NCBI RefSeq assembly: GCF_002836595.1
Contig: NZ_PJBB01000003.1
Coordinates: 1,673,001 to 1,737,000, forward strand
Origin: Tenacibaculum sp. Bg11-29
GTDB lineage: Bacteria; Bacteroidota; Bacteroidia; Flavobacteriales; Flavobacteriaceae
Length of the DNA: 64,000 nucleotides
Direction: 5' to 3'
Each line of letters opens with the position of its first letter. Positions within the stretch are counted from its first letter, which is position 1. This document shows positions 6,790 through 15,603 of the stretch, piece by piece. The translations under genes were made by a program, and so were the position numbers. Below the pieces are notes generated by a model. The model was not told where the DNA came from. It made no database searches and was given only the letters and a program-made list of their open reading frames with translations.

Positions 6790-9594
6790 TTATTTTTTAG
6801 ATTTAAAAACAATCTCGTAAGATTTTTTATTTTTCAATAATTTTTTTGTTATATTTTTTAAATCCTCAATCGTTATTGATTTTACAATATCTTCATAGTT
6901 CTTAGGATCGTTGATATTGTAGCCTTCTAGTACTAAGTTTTTTAATAGGTTCATTTGAAAGCTGTTGTAGTTTTTGCTTTCTTCTCTAGATTTTAAAAAG
7001 TTTGCAAGTGTTTTATCTAAATCTGCTTGTCGAATATCCCCTTTTTCAAGTGCTTTAATTTCTTTATGAACAATAGCGATTAGTTTTTCAGCAAGGTCGG
7101 GATTACAGTTAAAATCTACAGATATTACAGCTTCTTGAATAGGTCTTTTAGAAATAGAGCCTATCGCGGTAGCTCCATAAGTGCCTCCTTCTTCTTCTCT
7201 TAAGGATTCTGTATAACGTAATTGTAGTATATCTCCAATTACTGACATTAGTATTGAGTTTTTTATAGAATACTTCATGTCGTTTTTAATAGCTATAAAA
7301 ACAGAAGTCTTAGGATCTTTCATTTCTAAATACACATCCTTGTCTATTGTATTGTTTATCCAGTTTACTGAGTTGTTTTTCCAATTTTCTTTTTTATCTG
7401 TTGTTGGTATACTAGCAATATATTTTTCTAATAAAGGTTTTATTATTTCTTTTTTTACATCACCTACTATAAAGAAAATAAAATCTCCAGCATTACCAAA
7501 TCTACTTGTGTAGATGTTTTTCATTTTATCAAAAGAGATTTCAGATATTAATTTCTCATCAAATAAGCGCTTTGTAGGGTGATTTTTACCATATAAAATA
7601 GTAGTTATGCTATCTTGCATTTTAGATTCAATTCGCTCACTTTTCCTTATTAAAAAGGCATCTATTTGTTGCATTAAAACATCATAAGAAGTTTTATCGA
7701 AACGAGGTTTTGTAAAACGTAAATTAACTAGTTGCATCATTGTTTCTACATCTTTTGTCGAAGAAGAACCTGATACATTTTCATTTAGATTACCTATACT
7801 TGCTTCTGAAATTGCACTTTTACCTGCTAAAATTTTTGGTAAGTCTATTGCAGAGAATTCACCTAAACCAGACATTTGAATAATATTAGCTAGTAATGCT
7901 GTTGAAGGTAAGTCTTTATCATCTAATAAAGATTGTCCTCCGTAACTAACAGCACTTAATTGTACATCGTTTTTGTTTTTGTCAGTGAATTTATAATGCA
8001 CTTTAATTCCATTACTTAATGTGAATATTGTAGAGCCAATTTCTTTGTTTTCTTTTTCTGAAGTAATAGATCCAGAAACTAAATTGACACCAGACATTAA
8101 GGGTTTTGTATTCGTTTCTTCTGTGTACCCTTCTAATGTTTTATCATTCTCAACAGTATTTATAATTTTAATAGCATCTTCTTTTGTTAAATTTTTATTG
8201 CCTTTAACTCCTGTAACAATTATAGACCTGTTATTGTTAGTATATAGTTTTTGTATTTGAGATAATAGTTCTTTTTGAGTTAATTTACTGAAAAGCAACT
8301 TAGCAATTTCAAATTCCTTTTTTATATCAGTAATTTGAGAGTTTTCTAAGTAATTAGCCTTAATTCCTCCTACAATTTGTTGGTGACTTCTATTATCAAG
8401 CCCTGCAATCTGATTTTCGTAAGAACTTGTGTATTGAGTAATAATTCTAGTTATTTCAGCCTTAGTAAACCCAAATTTTACAGCTCTGTTAATTTCTGAA
8501 ATTACTAATTTGAACCCCTTATGTTGCATATTTGGTTTAGGTACGATATGAGCGCTAAATTGATTGTTCATTCTAGAGAAACTACCATAACGAACAGATG
8601 CAAATAAAAGAGGTGATTCAGCTTTTTGATTAATCTCATTTAATCTTGTAGAGATAATTGATGTTACCATGTTATTTAAAAGACTCTCTTTTAAATCTGA
8701 AATAGTTTCGTCTTTCAAAGATTTATTATGACGAATAGCGAAGGAAATATTAGAAGAAGTAACTTCTTTATCCATTGCAATATCATAAATAAGTTCTTTG
8801 TTGTCAGGAATGCGAGTATTTGTACGTTTGATAGGTTTTTTTACAGCAGGAATAGTAGAGAAAAGTGTTTTTATTTTGGCTTCAATTTCATCGACATTTA
8901 CATCGCCAATAATGGCTATAGCTTGTAAATCTGTTCTATACCAGTCATGATAGAAATCACGTAAAGCTTTATATTTAAAATTTTCTATAATATCCATTTT
9001 ACCAATAGGTAAACGTTTTGAATATATAGCATTGTTAAACATTGTGCCAATCGTTTGTTTGGTTACACGCATATCACCATTTTGGCGAGTTCGCCATTCT
9101 TCTTTAACAACGCCTCTTTCTGAATCAATTTCTTTTTCAGTTAAAGATAAGTAATTAGACCAATTATGTAAAATAGATAGCCCTGTGTTTATCAATTCAG
9201 GAGATGTAGGTATATTGTTTATCCTATAAACAGTTTCATCAAAAGAGGTGTAAGCATTAATATCTTCGCTAAAAACAAGGCCATGTTCTTGCATTTTATT
9301 TAAAATTCCTTTTCCTGGAAAATCTTTAGTTCCGTTAAAGGCCATATGTTCTAAAAAGTGTGCTAATCCTTGTTGATTATCTTTTTCTAAAACAGAGCCT
9401 ACATTTTGTATTATATAATAACTAGCAACGTTTTTTGTAATACTTGTTTTATGAATATAATAGGTTAAACCATTTTTTAAGACTCCTTTTCTTATACTTT
9501 GTTCTCTTGGCAAGGGAGTTTCTAAATTAATAGTTTGCGCTATGGTATTGTAGTTAAAAGCCAGGAGTAAGGCGAGTAATAAAATTTTCTTCAT
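6790..9594 (-). CDS. M16 family zinc metallopeptidase, two-repeat, secreted
   Basis: A 934-residue pitrilysin-like peptidase. An N-terminal signal peptide (about 1-20, ending ...NTIAQ) points to export to the periplasm. The inverted zinc motif HFLEH lies at residues 79-83, with the distal acidic cluster in DSERGVVKEEWR. The second half (from about 530) repeats the M16 fold without a catalytic HxxEH, giving the usual active plus inactive halves (peptidase M16 and M16_C domains). It probably degrades oligopeptides. It is transcribed alone, with its own terminator, and precedes the Phe/Tyr attenuator on the same strand. Confidence 0.93.
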   Translation of the reverse strand: MKKILLLALLLAFNYNTIAQTINLETPLPREQSIRKGVLKNGLTYYIHKTSITKNVASYYIIQNVGSVLEKDNQQGLAHFLEHMAFNGTKDFPGKGILNKMQEHGLVFSEDINAYTSFDETVYRINNIPTSPELINTGLSILHNWSNYLSLTEKEIDSERGVVKEEWRTRQNGDMRVTKQTIGTMFNNAIYSKRLPIGKMDIIENFKYKALRDFYHDWYRTDLQAIAIIGDVNVDEIEAKIKTLFSTIPAVKKPIKRTNTRIPDNKELIYDIAMDKEVTSSNISFAIRHNKSLKDETISDLKESLLNNMVTSIISTRLNEINQKAESPLLFASVRYGSFSRMNNQFSAHIVPKPNMQHKGFKLVISEINRAVKFGFTKAEITRIITQYTSSYENQIAGLDNRSHQQIVGGIKANYLENSQITDIKKEFEIAKLLFSKLTQKELLSQIQKLYTNNNRSIIVTGVKGNKNLTKEDAIKIINTVENDKTLEGYTEETNTKPLMSGVNLVSGSITSEKENKEIGSTIFTLSNGIKVHYKFTDKNKNDVQLSAVSYGGQSLLDDKDLPSTALLANIIQMSGLGEFSAIDLPKILAGKSAISEASIGNLNENVSGSSSTKDVETMMQLVNLRFTKPRFDKTSYDVLMQQIDAFLIRKSERIESKMQDSITTILYGKNHPTKRLFDEKLISEISFDKMKNIYTSRFGNAGDFIFFIVGDVKKEIIKPLLEKYIASIPTTDKKENWKNNSVNWINNTIDKDVYLEMKDPKTSVFIAIKNDMKYSIKNSILMSVIGDILQLRYTESLREEEGGTYGATAIGSISKRPIQEAVISVDFNCNPDLAEKLIAIVHKEIKALEKGDIRQADLDKTLANFLKSREESKNYNSFQMNLLKNLVLEGYNINDPKNYEDIVKSITIEDLKNITKKLLKNKKSYEIVFKSKK

Positions 9595-9716
9595 TTATGT
9601 GTGTTTTATCTTATTGTATATCAAAATACTAACAATATGCGAATGTAGAAAAAAAAGGAGGGAAGCTTTTAAACGAGTTGTTAATGTTAATTTAAAAAGA
9701 AGTTAATTATTTTAAC

Positions 9717-9750
9717 TAAAAAAGCTTCTCAAATAAATGAGAAGCTTTTT
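9717..9750 (-). terminator. Terminator of the tRNA-Asp cluster
   Basis: A long A/T-flanked stem AAAAAGCTTCTC/GAGAAGCTTTTT with an 8-base loop, placed directly after the 3' end of the last tRNA on the minus strand and ending in a U-run. Confidence 0.8.
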
Positions 9751-9751
9751 G

Positions 9752-9825
9752 CGGTCTGGACGGGACTCGAACCCGCGACCCCCTGCGTGACAGGCAGGTA
9801 TTCTAACCAGCTGAACTACCAGACC
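9752..9825 (-). tRNA. tRNA-Asp(GTC), copy 3 in transcription order
   Basis: A 74-base cloverleaf: 7-bp acceptor GGTCTGG/CCAGACC, anticodon stem CCTGC/GCAGG around the loop CTGTCAC, anticodon GTC, T-loop GTTCGAGTC, discriminator G. The CCA end is not encoded. The sequence is identical to the other two copies. Confidence 0.97.
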
Positions 9826-9863
9826 GTTGCTTGTAGCAATGTGTTTTACTTATATATATTTTG

Positions 9864-9937
9864 CGGTCTGGACGGGACTCGAACCCGCGACCCCCTGCGT
9901 GACAGGCAGGTATTCTAACCAGCTGAACTACCAGACC
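9864..9937 (-). tRNA. tRNA-Asp(GTC), copy 2
   Basis: The same 74-base sequence as its neighbours with anticodon GTC, separated from the downstream copy by 38 bases of A/T-rich spacer. It is probably processed from one precursor. Confidence 0.97.
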
Positions 9938-9976
9938 GTTGCTATATATAGCACTATTTTTCGCTTAGATAATTTG

Positions 9977-10050
9977 CGGTCTGGACGGGACTCGAACCCG
10001 CGACCCCCTGCGTGACAGGCAGGTATTCTAACCAGCTGAACTACCAGACC
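9977..10050 (-). tRNA. tRNA-Asp(GTC), copy 1
   Basis: The first copy in transcription order, identical in sequence. It lies about 12 bases after the expected transcription start from the TATATTTG element at 10068-10075. Confidence 0.97.
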
Positions 10051-10067
10051 GTTACTCTAAGCGAGTG

Positions 10068-10075
10068 CAAATATA
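10068..10075 (-). promoter_or_regulatory. -7 element of the tRNA-Asp promoter
   Basis: TATATTTG on the minus strand is a perfect TAnnTTTG box, 18 bases before the first tRNA. No clear TTG was found at the -33 position. Confidence 0.55.
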
Positions 10076-10101
10076 GATACTTTTTTAAAATAAAAAAGAA
10101 A

Positions 10102-11016
10102 TTAATTGTAATTTTTTTGTCTGCGAACAAGGTAAGCTGTTAGTATTTTATCATAACCTTCATTTATATCTACAGGAATATAATCTATTTTGTATTGTAA
10201 GCATTTGTTTTTTAAGTTATTGAAGAAGTTTTTACTTAGTTTAGTGTAGTCTTGTTGAACATTATGGGCATGTAAATTTATTTCTTCTTTTGTTTCAATA
10301 TCTACGAATTTTTTTGGTTTGTTGTCAAAATCGAATAAAAATTCTGTCTTTTTATCATAGGTATGAAACAATATGACCTCGTGTTTGTTAAATTTTAAAT
10401 GCCTTAAAGCATCAAAAAGCTCATCTTCATTCTTAGTGGTTTGAAACATATCGGTAAATAAAAAGATTAAGGAACGTCGATGAATGTTCTCAGCTATTTC
10501 ATGTAGGTATTGATGTGTTTCTGTTGTTGCTTTAGAATTAGAGCGAATTAAACCGTCTAATTGATTTAATAACATTTTTCGATGACGGTCACTTCCTTTT
10601 TCAGGAGCATAATATTCATAAGTATCAGAATAAATACTTAATCCTACTGCATCTCGTTGTTTTTTTAAAATTTCCATTAAAGAAGCAGCAGCAACTGCCG
10701 AAAAACCAATTTTATTTAAATTATTGAATGCTTGGTTTTTAATAATAGGGTAGTGCATAGAAGCAGAATTGTCGATAATTAAATGACATCTTAAATTAGT
10801 TTCTTCTTCATATTTTTTTATATATAGTTTTTCTGTTTTAGCGAATAACTTCCAATCTATGTGACGAGTGCTTTCTCCTTTATTATATAACTTGTGTTCA
10901 GAAAATTCTACAGAAAAACCATGAAAAGGACTTTTATGCATACCTGTTATAAAACCTTCTACAACTTGTTTTGCTAGTAATTCAATGTTACCAATAGCAT
11001 GTTTTTCTATATCCAT
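10102..11016 (-). CDS. DUF58 domain protein (VWA-like)
   Basis: A 304-residue cytoplasmic protein of the DUF58 family. The N-terminal part contains the family signature around EYNKGESTRHIDWKLFAKTEKLYIKKYEEE (key residues R-x-I-D-W-x-x-F/S-A about 51-60), followed by a von Willebrand A-like core starting LIIDNSASM, a MIDAS-type DxSxS. DUF58 proteins usually accompany MoxR AAA+ ATPases, but none is seen here. It overlaps the stop of the M1 peptidase gene upstream by one base (TAATG), so the two are co-transcribed. The function is unknown beyond a chaperone-like or stress role inferred for the family. Confidence 0.88.
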   Translation of the reverse strand: MDIEKHAIGNIELLAKQVVEGFITGMHKSPFHGFSVEFSEHKLYNKGESTRHIDWKLFAKTEKLYIKKYEEETNLRCHLIIDNSASMHYPIIKNQAFNNLNKIGFSAVAAASLMEILKKQRDAVGLSIYSDTYEYYAPEKGSDRHRKMLLNQLDGLIRSNSKATTETHQYLHEIAENIHRRSLIFLFTDMFQTTKNEDELFDALRHLKFNKHEVILFHTYDKKTEFLFDFDNKPKKFVDIETKEEINLHAHNVQQDYTKLSKNFFNNLKNKCLQYKIDYIPVDINEGYDKILTAYLVRRQKNYN

Positions 11017-13574
11017 TATTTTTTTATTTCTTGAGCCCTAGTTAAATTATCAACTGTTTGTAGCAGCTTCATTTTAAGAATTGGGTTGTAGTTTGGGTTT
11101 TCTTTAAAAAAGCGTTGTAAAATAATAAAAGCTTCTTTAGAGTTGTATTTACCAACAGAGCTACTTAGCCATCCTTTTGGGAAGAAAATGTCTCCAGTTA
11201 ATTGCACTTCTTCTAAAATATCTAAACAAGATTTAAAATGTTTTATTGCTGATGTTTGTCTTAGAGGGTGGTGTATATTGTTTAGAGCTCCTTGTACCCA
11301 AGATTCTTTCTCTCTATTTTCTTTTTGTAATAGACTAATCATAAATGCATCTCTTGTTACTTCATTGTTAGATAAGGTAGGTAGTAGCCATTTAAAACGT
11401 TTTAATTTATCTGGATTGTTAATTCTAGTTAATTGCTCTGTAAGTATTTCAGAAGTTTTTGGGTGTTTGTATATGGCTAATAGAGAGGCTAAGCTGGTAA
11501 AATCATTTTCACTTATATACAGGTTTTTTATTTCCTTTTCTTTCTTCCATAATAAATAGAGTGTTTGTTTTCCTTCTTTAGAAATAGCGATTGAACGGTA
11601 TAGTCCAAAAATCGTTCTTTTTAAATTTTTAGAAATATCTGAATTTAACAAGCTCAGTACTTTTTTTTCTAATTCTTCTTGAGTATTTATTTTTTCTTCT
11701 TTGTCTAAAAAAGACCAATAAATAGTCTTAATTCTGCCAGAGAGGTAATTAGCTATTAACTCATTCTTTTCAGCTAGTATTCCATTTAAAAAGGTATTAA
11801 AAGCTTCTTTAGAAGCTACCTTTTTATTTAAAAAGTTTTCATATAAATTAATATATGTATAACCTCTTGCTAGGTCATCTTTAATATTTCTATAAAATTC
11901 AATATTGGTTTTGTCAATAGGGAAAATACCGTACCCAAAACCATCATAATTGTAAATAATAGTTTTTGGTTTTTCTAAACCAATTACATTATTAAAAGCA
12001 AACTCTTTATCAGATAAGTTAACTTTAAATGTTTTTATTTCCTTTTCATACACAAAACCGACGTTAAAGGTTTGTGACCATAATTTATTGGTGTTATCTT
12101 CAGCTTTTTGATAAATTTTAAAAGAAGTAATTTTATTGTCTTTATATTTAATAGCGTCAGAAATAATTGGCCTTCCAGATTTGTTAACCCAAACCTCACT
12201 CCACTTTTTTATGTCTTTTGGTGATTTTTCATCAAGAATAGCAACTAATTCACTCCAATCGGCATTTCCATTAGCATATTTTTTAATGTATGATTGCATA
12301 CCTTCTTTAAAAGCTTCTTTACCGATGATGGCTTCTAGCTGACGCATCATAATTGGAGCTTTATTGTAGATGATTCGACCATATAAAGAACCTGCATTTT
12401 TGAGATTATCTAAATCTTGTCGTATTGCATTTGTTCCTTGTGTTCTATCTTCTGAATAAGCGCTAGGGTAGTGCGCCATTGTAAATTGTAAGTTGTGATT
12501 TATTTCTGGGAATACAGGATTCATTATTTTATCTGCTATAAAATTCGCAAATACTTCTTTCATCCAAACGTCATTAAACCACTTCATGGTAACTAAATTA
12601 CCAAACCACATGTGAGATGTTTCATGGGCAATTAATTTAGCTCTTCTTAATTTTTTGTTTTGTGTTGCGTTTTTATCTAAAAACAAAGAAGATTCTCTGT
12701 ATTGTATTGCGCCAACATGCTCCATTCCTCCATACTGAAAAGGAGGAATGGTGGCGAAATCCATTTTTTGAAAAGGAAATTTGTAAGCAGTGTATTCTTC
12801 TAGATAATCAATAGATTTTTGATGGATGTTAAATATTTCACCAATATTTTCTTCTATTTTATTTTTATTGTTTTCTCTATACAAAAAGCGCATATCAAAA
12901 GCACCAGGGTTTTTAACTGCTTCGTTAAATTTTCCTGCTACAAAAGAAAATAAATAGGTACTCATTTTATCAGACTCCTTAAAATTATGTTCAATAAAAT
13001 TGTCTTTATCAACTTGTGTGGTTTCAAATGCCCCGCAAAGAACTTTCCAGTCTTTTGGTGCGGTAATAGTTAATGTATAATTAGCTTTAATATCTGGTTG
13101 GTCAAAGCAAGGAAATAGTGTGCTGGCTCTATCAGGAACTAGTAAAGTATATAAAAAATCATCGCTTCTGTTTAATGACATTTCACCAGCATTAAAATCA
13201 ATCTCGATGAAGTTATCTCCTTTTATTATATGCTTTTTGTTAATAATAAGGTGTTCTTTAGTATGAAGAACTTCAATGCTTTTATTATTAACGATAACTG
13301 ATTTAATATTTGATTTTTGTTCATTAAAATCAAGAATCAAGTTATTTGTAAGGTCATTAATTGTAACAGATAGTTTTAATTTACTTGAAATTATCTCTGA
13401 TTTTGCTTCAGGAATATTAAAAGTTAACTTGTATTTTACATCAGTGACTTGTAGTTTTCTATAAGTTGCTAACTCATATGAAATTCCTTTTTTAATTAGA
13501 ATTTCTGAATGTTTTTTTTCCTGACAAGAAGTTAGTAAGATCGTAAAAAGAAAAATAACAAGTATTTGTTTCAT
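11016..13574 (-). CDS. M1 family aminopeptidase, lipoprotein
   Basis: An 852-residue gluzincin aminopeptidase. The lipobox LLTSC gives a lipidated Cys17, so it is anchored in a membrane. The M1 exopeptidase motif is GGMEH (282-286, for the usual GAMEN) and the zinc motif HETSHMWFGN starts at H317, with the third ligand in the following KEVFANF helix. The long C-terminal half (about 480-850) is helical like the ERAP1_C-type domain of aminopeptidase N. It is likely to trim peptides in the periplasm. It is first in a two-gene unit with the DUF58 gene. Confidence 0.93.
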   Translation of the reverse strand: MKQILVIFLFTILLTSCQEKKHSEILIKKGISYELATYRKLQVTDVKYKLTFNIPEAKSEIISSKLKLSVTINDLTNNLILDFNEQKSNIKSVIVNNKSIEVLHTKEHLIINKKHIIKGDNFIEIDFNAGEMSLNRSDDFLYTLLVPDRASTLFPCFDQPDIKANYTLTITAPKDWKVLCGAFETTQVDKDNFIEHNFKESDKMSTYLFSFVAGKFNEAVKNPGAFDMRFLYRENNKNKIEENIGEIFNIHQKSIDYLEEYTAYKFPFQKMDFATIPPFQYGGMEHVGAIQYRESSLFLDKNATQNKKLRRAKLIAHETSHMWFGNLVTMKWFNDVWMKEVFANFIADKIMNPVFPEINHNLQFTMAHYPSAYSEDRTQGTNAIRQDLDNLKNAGSLYGRIIYNKAPIMMRQLEAIIGKEAFKEGMQSYIKKYANGNADWSELVAILDEKSPKDIKKWSEVWVNKSGRPIISDAIKYKDNKITSFKIYQKAEDNTNKLWSQTFNVGFVYEKEIKTFKVNLSDKEFAFNNVIGLEKPKTIIYNYDGFGYGIFPIDKTNIEFYRNIKDDLARGYTYINLYENFLNKKVASKEAFNTFLNGILAEKNELIANYLSGRIKTIYWSFLDKEEKINTQEELEKKVLSLLNSDISKNLKRTIFGLYRSIAISKEGKQTLYLLWKKEKEIKNLYISENDFTSLASLLAIYKHPKTSEILTEQLTRINNPDKLKRFKWLLPTLSNNEVTRDAFMISLLQKENREKESWVQGALNNIHHPLRQTSAIKHFKSCLDILEEVQLTGDIFFPKGWLSSSVGKYNSKEAFIILQRFFKENPNYNPILKMKLLQTVDNLTRAQEIKK

Positions 13575-13600
13575 ATAAATAGGTTTAAGTTCTAAAAATA

Positions 13601-13632
13601 AAAAAAGGTTTAACCGTAGCCAAACCTTTTTT
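13601..13632 (-). terminator. Terminator after trxA
   Basis: An 11-bp stem AAAAAAGGTTT/AAACCTTTTTT with a 10-base loop and U-run on the minus strand, 25 bases after the trxA stop codon. Confidence 0.8.
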
Positions 13633-13656
13633 AAAAATATATTAGAATTGTGCTAT

Positions 13657-13974
13657 TTATAAAGCAGCATCAATTTTATCTGTATATGCTTTTTTAGGAG
13701 CTGCACCAACTTGTTTGTCTACAACTTCACCATTTTTAAATATTAATACAGTAGGTATGTTTCTTACACCATACTTAGCTGCAAATTCTTGGTTATTGTC
13801 AACATCAACCTTACCAACAACGGCTTTACCATCGTATTCAGTATGAATTTCATCTACAATTGGTCCAACCATTCTACAAGGTCCACACCATGCTGCCCAA
13901 AAGTCAACTAATACTGGTTTATCTGATTTTAATACTAATTCATCGAAATTTGCATCTGTAATTTCTAAAGCCAT
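13657..13974 (-). CDS. trxA: Thioredoxin
   Basis: A 105-residue cytosolic thioredoxin with the canonical WCGPC active site (residues 29-33), the buried Asp24 (VDFWA) and the cis-Pro in NIPT (about 74-77). Full family length with no signal peptide, so it is the general disulfide reductase rather than a TlpA/ResA type. It is transcribed alone from a strong Bacteroidota promoter, divergently from metK. Confidence 0.97.
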   Translation of the reverse strand: MALEITDANFDELVLKSDKPVLVDFWAAWCGPCRMVGPIVDEIHTEYDGKAVVGKVDVDNNQEFAAKYGVRNIPTVLIFKNGEVVDKQVGAAPKKAYTDKIDAAL

Positions 13975-14017
13975 ATTATTATATTTTAATTAAGTTAATG
14001 TCTCGCTTTCTGTTATA

Positions 14018-14047
14018 CAAAAGTAATCAAAAATTTCACGAATACAA
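14018..14047 (-). promoter_or_regulatory. trxA promoter
   Basis: On the minus strand TTG (14047-14045), a 19-base spacer and TACTTTTG (14025-14018) match the TTG-N19-TAnnTTTG consensus perfectly. Transcription would start near 14012. Confidence 0.75.
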
Positions 14048-14132
14048 TTTCACTAAAATTACTTTTTACTATCATAGTATCAATAGTTTCTATTTCCTTA
14101 CAAGTTTGTTTTTATGTGTGTAAAATTATATA

Positions 14133-14140
14133 TAACTTCG
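14133..14140 (+). promoter_or_regulatory. Probable -7 element for metK
   Basis: TAACTTCG matches TAnnTTTG in seven of eight positions. It lies 12 bases before the riboswitch begins, which puts the transcription start at about the first base of P1. A TTG stands 24 bases upstream, slightly far. Confidence 0.4.
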
Positions 14141-14151
14141 CATCATAATAT

Positions 14152-14217
14152 TTGAGGAAAAATTTGACTGATTGCAACCTCATTGAACATAAGTTCATAA
14201 TAAAATGCTAAAGCAGT
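14152..14217 (+). promoter_or_regulatory. SAM-II riboswitch
   Basis: P1 is TGAGG (14153-14157) with CCTCA (14178-14182). Loop 1 holds ATTTGACTGATTGCAA, the SAM-II core sequence. The pseudoknot P2 forms from ACTG (14167-14170) with CAGT (14213-14216) and GCA with TGC (14206-14208), leaving the AUU/UAAAG internal loop that contacts SAM. An extra hairpin TGAAC-ATAA-GTTCA (14184-14197) lies in loop 3. SAM-II is a known class of S-adenosylmethionine-binding RNA, and its place before metK fits feedback repression. The aptamer ends 70 bases before the ATG and no terminator follows, so the expression platform is unclear. Confidence 0.9.
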
Positions 14218-14286
14218 AATTATCTACTCCTTTACACGACAAAGCAATCCAAGTTTTTCTTTTATTTAATTTAAAAAAGAAGTTTT

Positions 14287-15543
14287 ATGTCATATTTATT
14301 TACCTCAGAAAGTGTTTCTGAAGGACACCCAGATAAAGTAGCTGATCAAATTTCAGATGCTTTGATAGATAATTTTTTAGCTTTCGATTCAGAATCAAAA
14401 GTTGCTTGTGAAACATTAGTTACTACAGGTCAAGTAGTGTTAGCAGGAGAAGTAAAGTCTAAAACATATTTAGACGTTCAAAAAATTGCAAGAGATGTAA
14501 TTAATAAAATCGGATATACCAAAAGTGAGTATATGTTTGATGGTAGTTCATGTGGAGTTTTTTCTGCAATTCATGAGCAGTCACCAGATATTAATCAGGG
14601 TGTTGTAAGAGCAAATCCAGAAGATCAAGGAGCAGGAGATCAAGGAATGATGTTTGGTTACGCAACTGATGAGACTGAAAACTATATGCCTTTAGCATTG
14701 GAGTTGTCACATCGTTTGTTAATTGAATTAGCTGAATTACGTAGAGAAAATAAGGATATTACTTATTTACGACCAGATGCTAAATCTCAAGTAACTATTG
14801 AATATTCTGATGATAATGTACCGCAAAGAATTGATGCGATTGTTATTTCTACACAACATGATGATTTTGATAAGAATGATGATGTAATGTTAGCCAAGAT
14901 AAAAAAGGATATTGTAGAAATACTAATTCCTAGAGTAGTGGCTAAATTACCAGTTCATATTCAACAATTATTTACAGATAGTATTACGTACCATATTAAC
15001 CCAACAGGTGTTTTCGTAATTGGAGGGCCTCATGGAGATACAGGTTTAACAGGGCGTAAAATTATTGTAGATACTTATGGAGGAAAAGGAGCACACGGAG
15101 GTGGAGCTTTTTCTGGAAAGGATCCTTCTAAGGTAGATCGTTCTGGCGCTTATGCTACTCGTCATATTGCTAAGAATTTAGTAGCTGCAGGTTTATGTAA
15201 AGAAATTTTAGTGCAAGTTTCTTATGCTATTGGTGTTGCAAAACCAACAAGTATTAACGTAGACACATATGGTACAGCAACAATTGATAAAACAGATGGA
15301 GAAATAAGTAAAATAGTAGAAACTATTTTTGATATGCGTCCATACTTTATAGAGCAGCGTTTAAAATTAAGAACACCTATTTATTCTGAAACTGCTGCAT
15401 ATGGTCATATGGGAAGAAAATCAGAAAAGAAAACAGTTACTTTTTCTAATCCAATGGGTGAAACAGTTTCTCAAGAAGTAGAAACGTTTACTTGGGAGAA
15501 ATTAGATTATGTAGATAAAATAAAAGAAAGTTTCGGATTGTAA
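14287..15543 (+). CDS. metK: S-adenosylmethionine synthetase
   Basis: Makes SAM from ATP and methionine in the cytosol. A 418-residue protein with [10 protein letters not shown] at the N-terminus (GHPDK 13-17), the [12 protein letters not shown] motif in the middle and the glycine-rich [19 protein letters not shown] loop, all diagnostic of bacterial MetK. It is slightly longer than E. coli MetK (384), as in other Bacteroidota. The gene stands alone between the SAM-II riboswitch and a bidirectional terminator, so its expression probably falls when SAM is abundant. Confidence 0.98.
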   Translation: MSYLFTSESVSEGHPDKVADQISDALIDNFLAFDSESKVACETLVTTGQVVLAGEVKSKTYLDVQKIARDVINKIGYTKSEYMFDGSSCGVFSAIHEQSPDINQGVVRANPEDQGAGDQGMMFGYATDETENYMPLALELSHRLLIELAELRRENKDITYLRPDAKSQVTIEYSDDNVPQRIDAIVISTQHDDFDKNDDVMLAKIKKDIVEILIPRVVAKLPVHIQQLFTDSITYHINPTGVFVIGGPHGDTGLTGRKIIVDTYGGKGAHGGGAFSGKDPSKVDRSGAYATRHIAKNLVAAGLCKEILVQVSYAIGVAKPTSINVDTYGTATIDKTDGEISKIVETIFDMRPYFIEQRLKLRTPIYSETAAYGHMGRKSEKKTVTFSNPMGETVSQEVETFTWEKLDYVDKIKESFGL

Positions 15544-15565
15544 AATAATCAGAAAATTTTATAAT

Positions 15566-15596
15566 AAAAAAGCCTTGACATTGTCAAGGCTTTTTT
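15566..15596. terminator. Bidirectional terminator between metK and sppA
   Basis: A 14-bp stem AAAAAAGCCTTGAC/GTCAAGGCTTTTTT with loop ATT. It has an A-run before and a U-run after and so serves both convergent genes. Confidence 0.88.
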
Positions 15597-15603
15597 ATTG
15601 AAC

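Noticed and set aside
9827..10015. Plus-strand frame reading WTGLEPATPCVTGRYSNQ
   Set aside because: It is the antisense of the tRNA-Asp genes, a well-known false protein.
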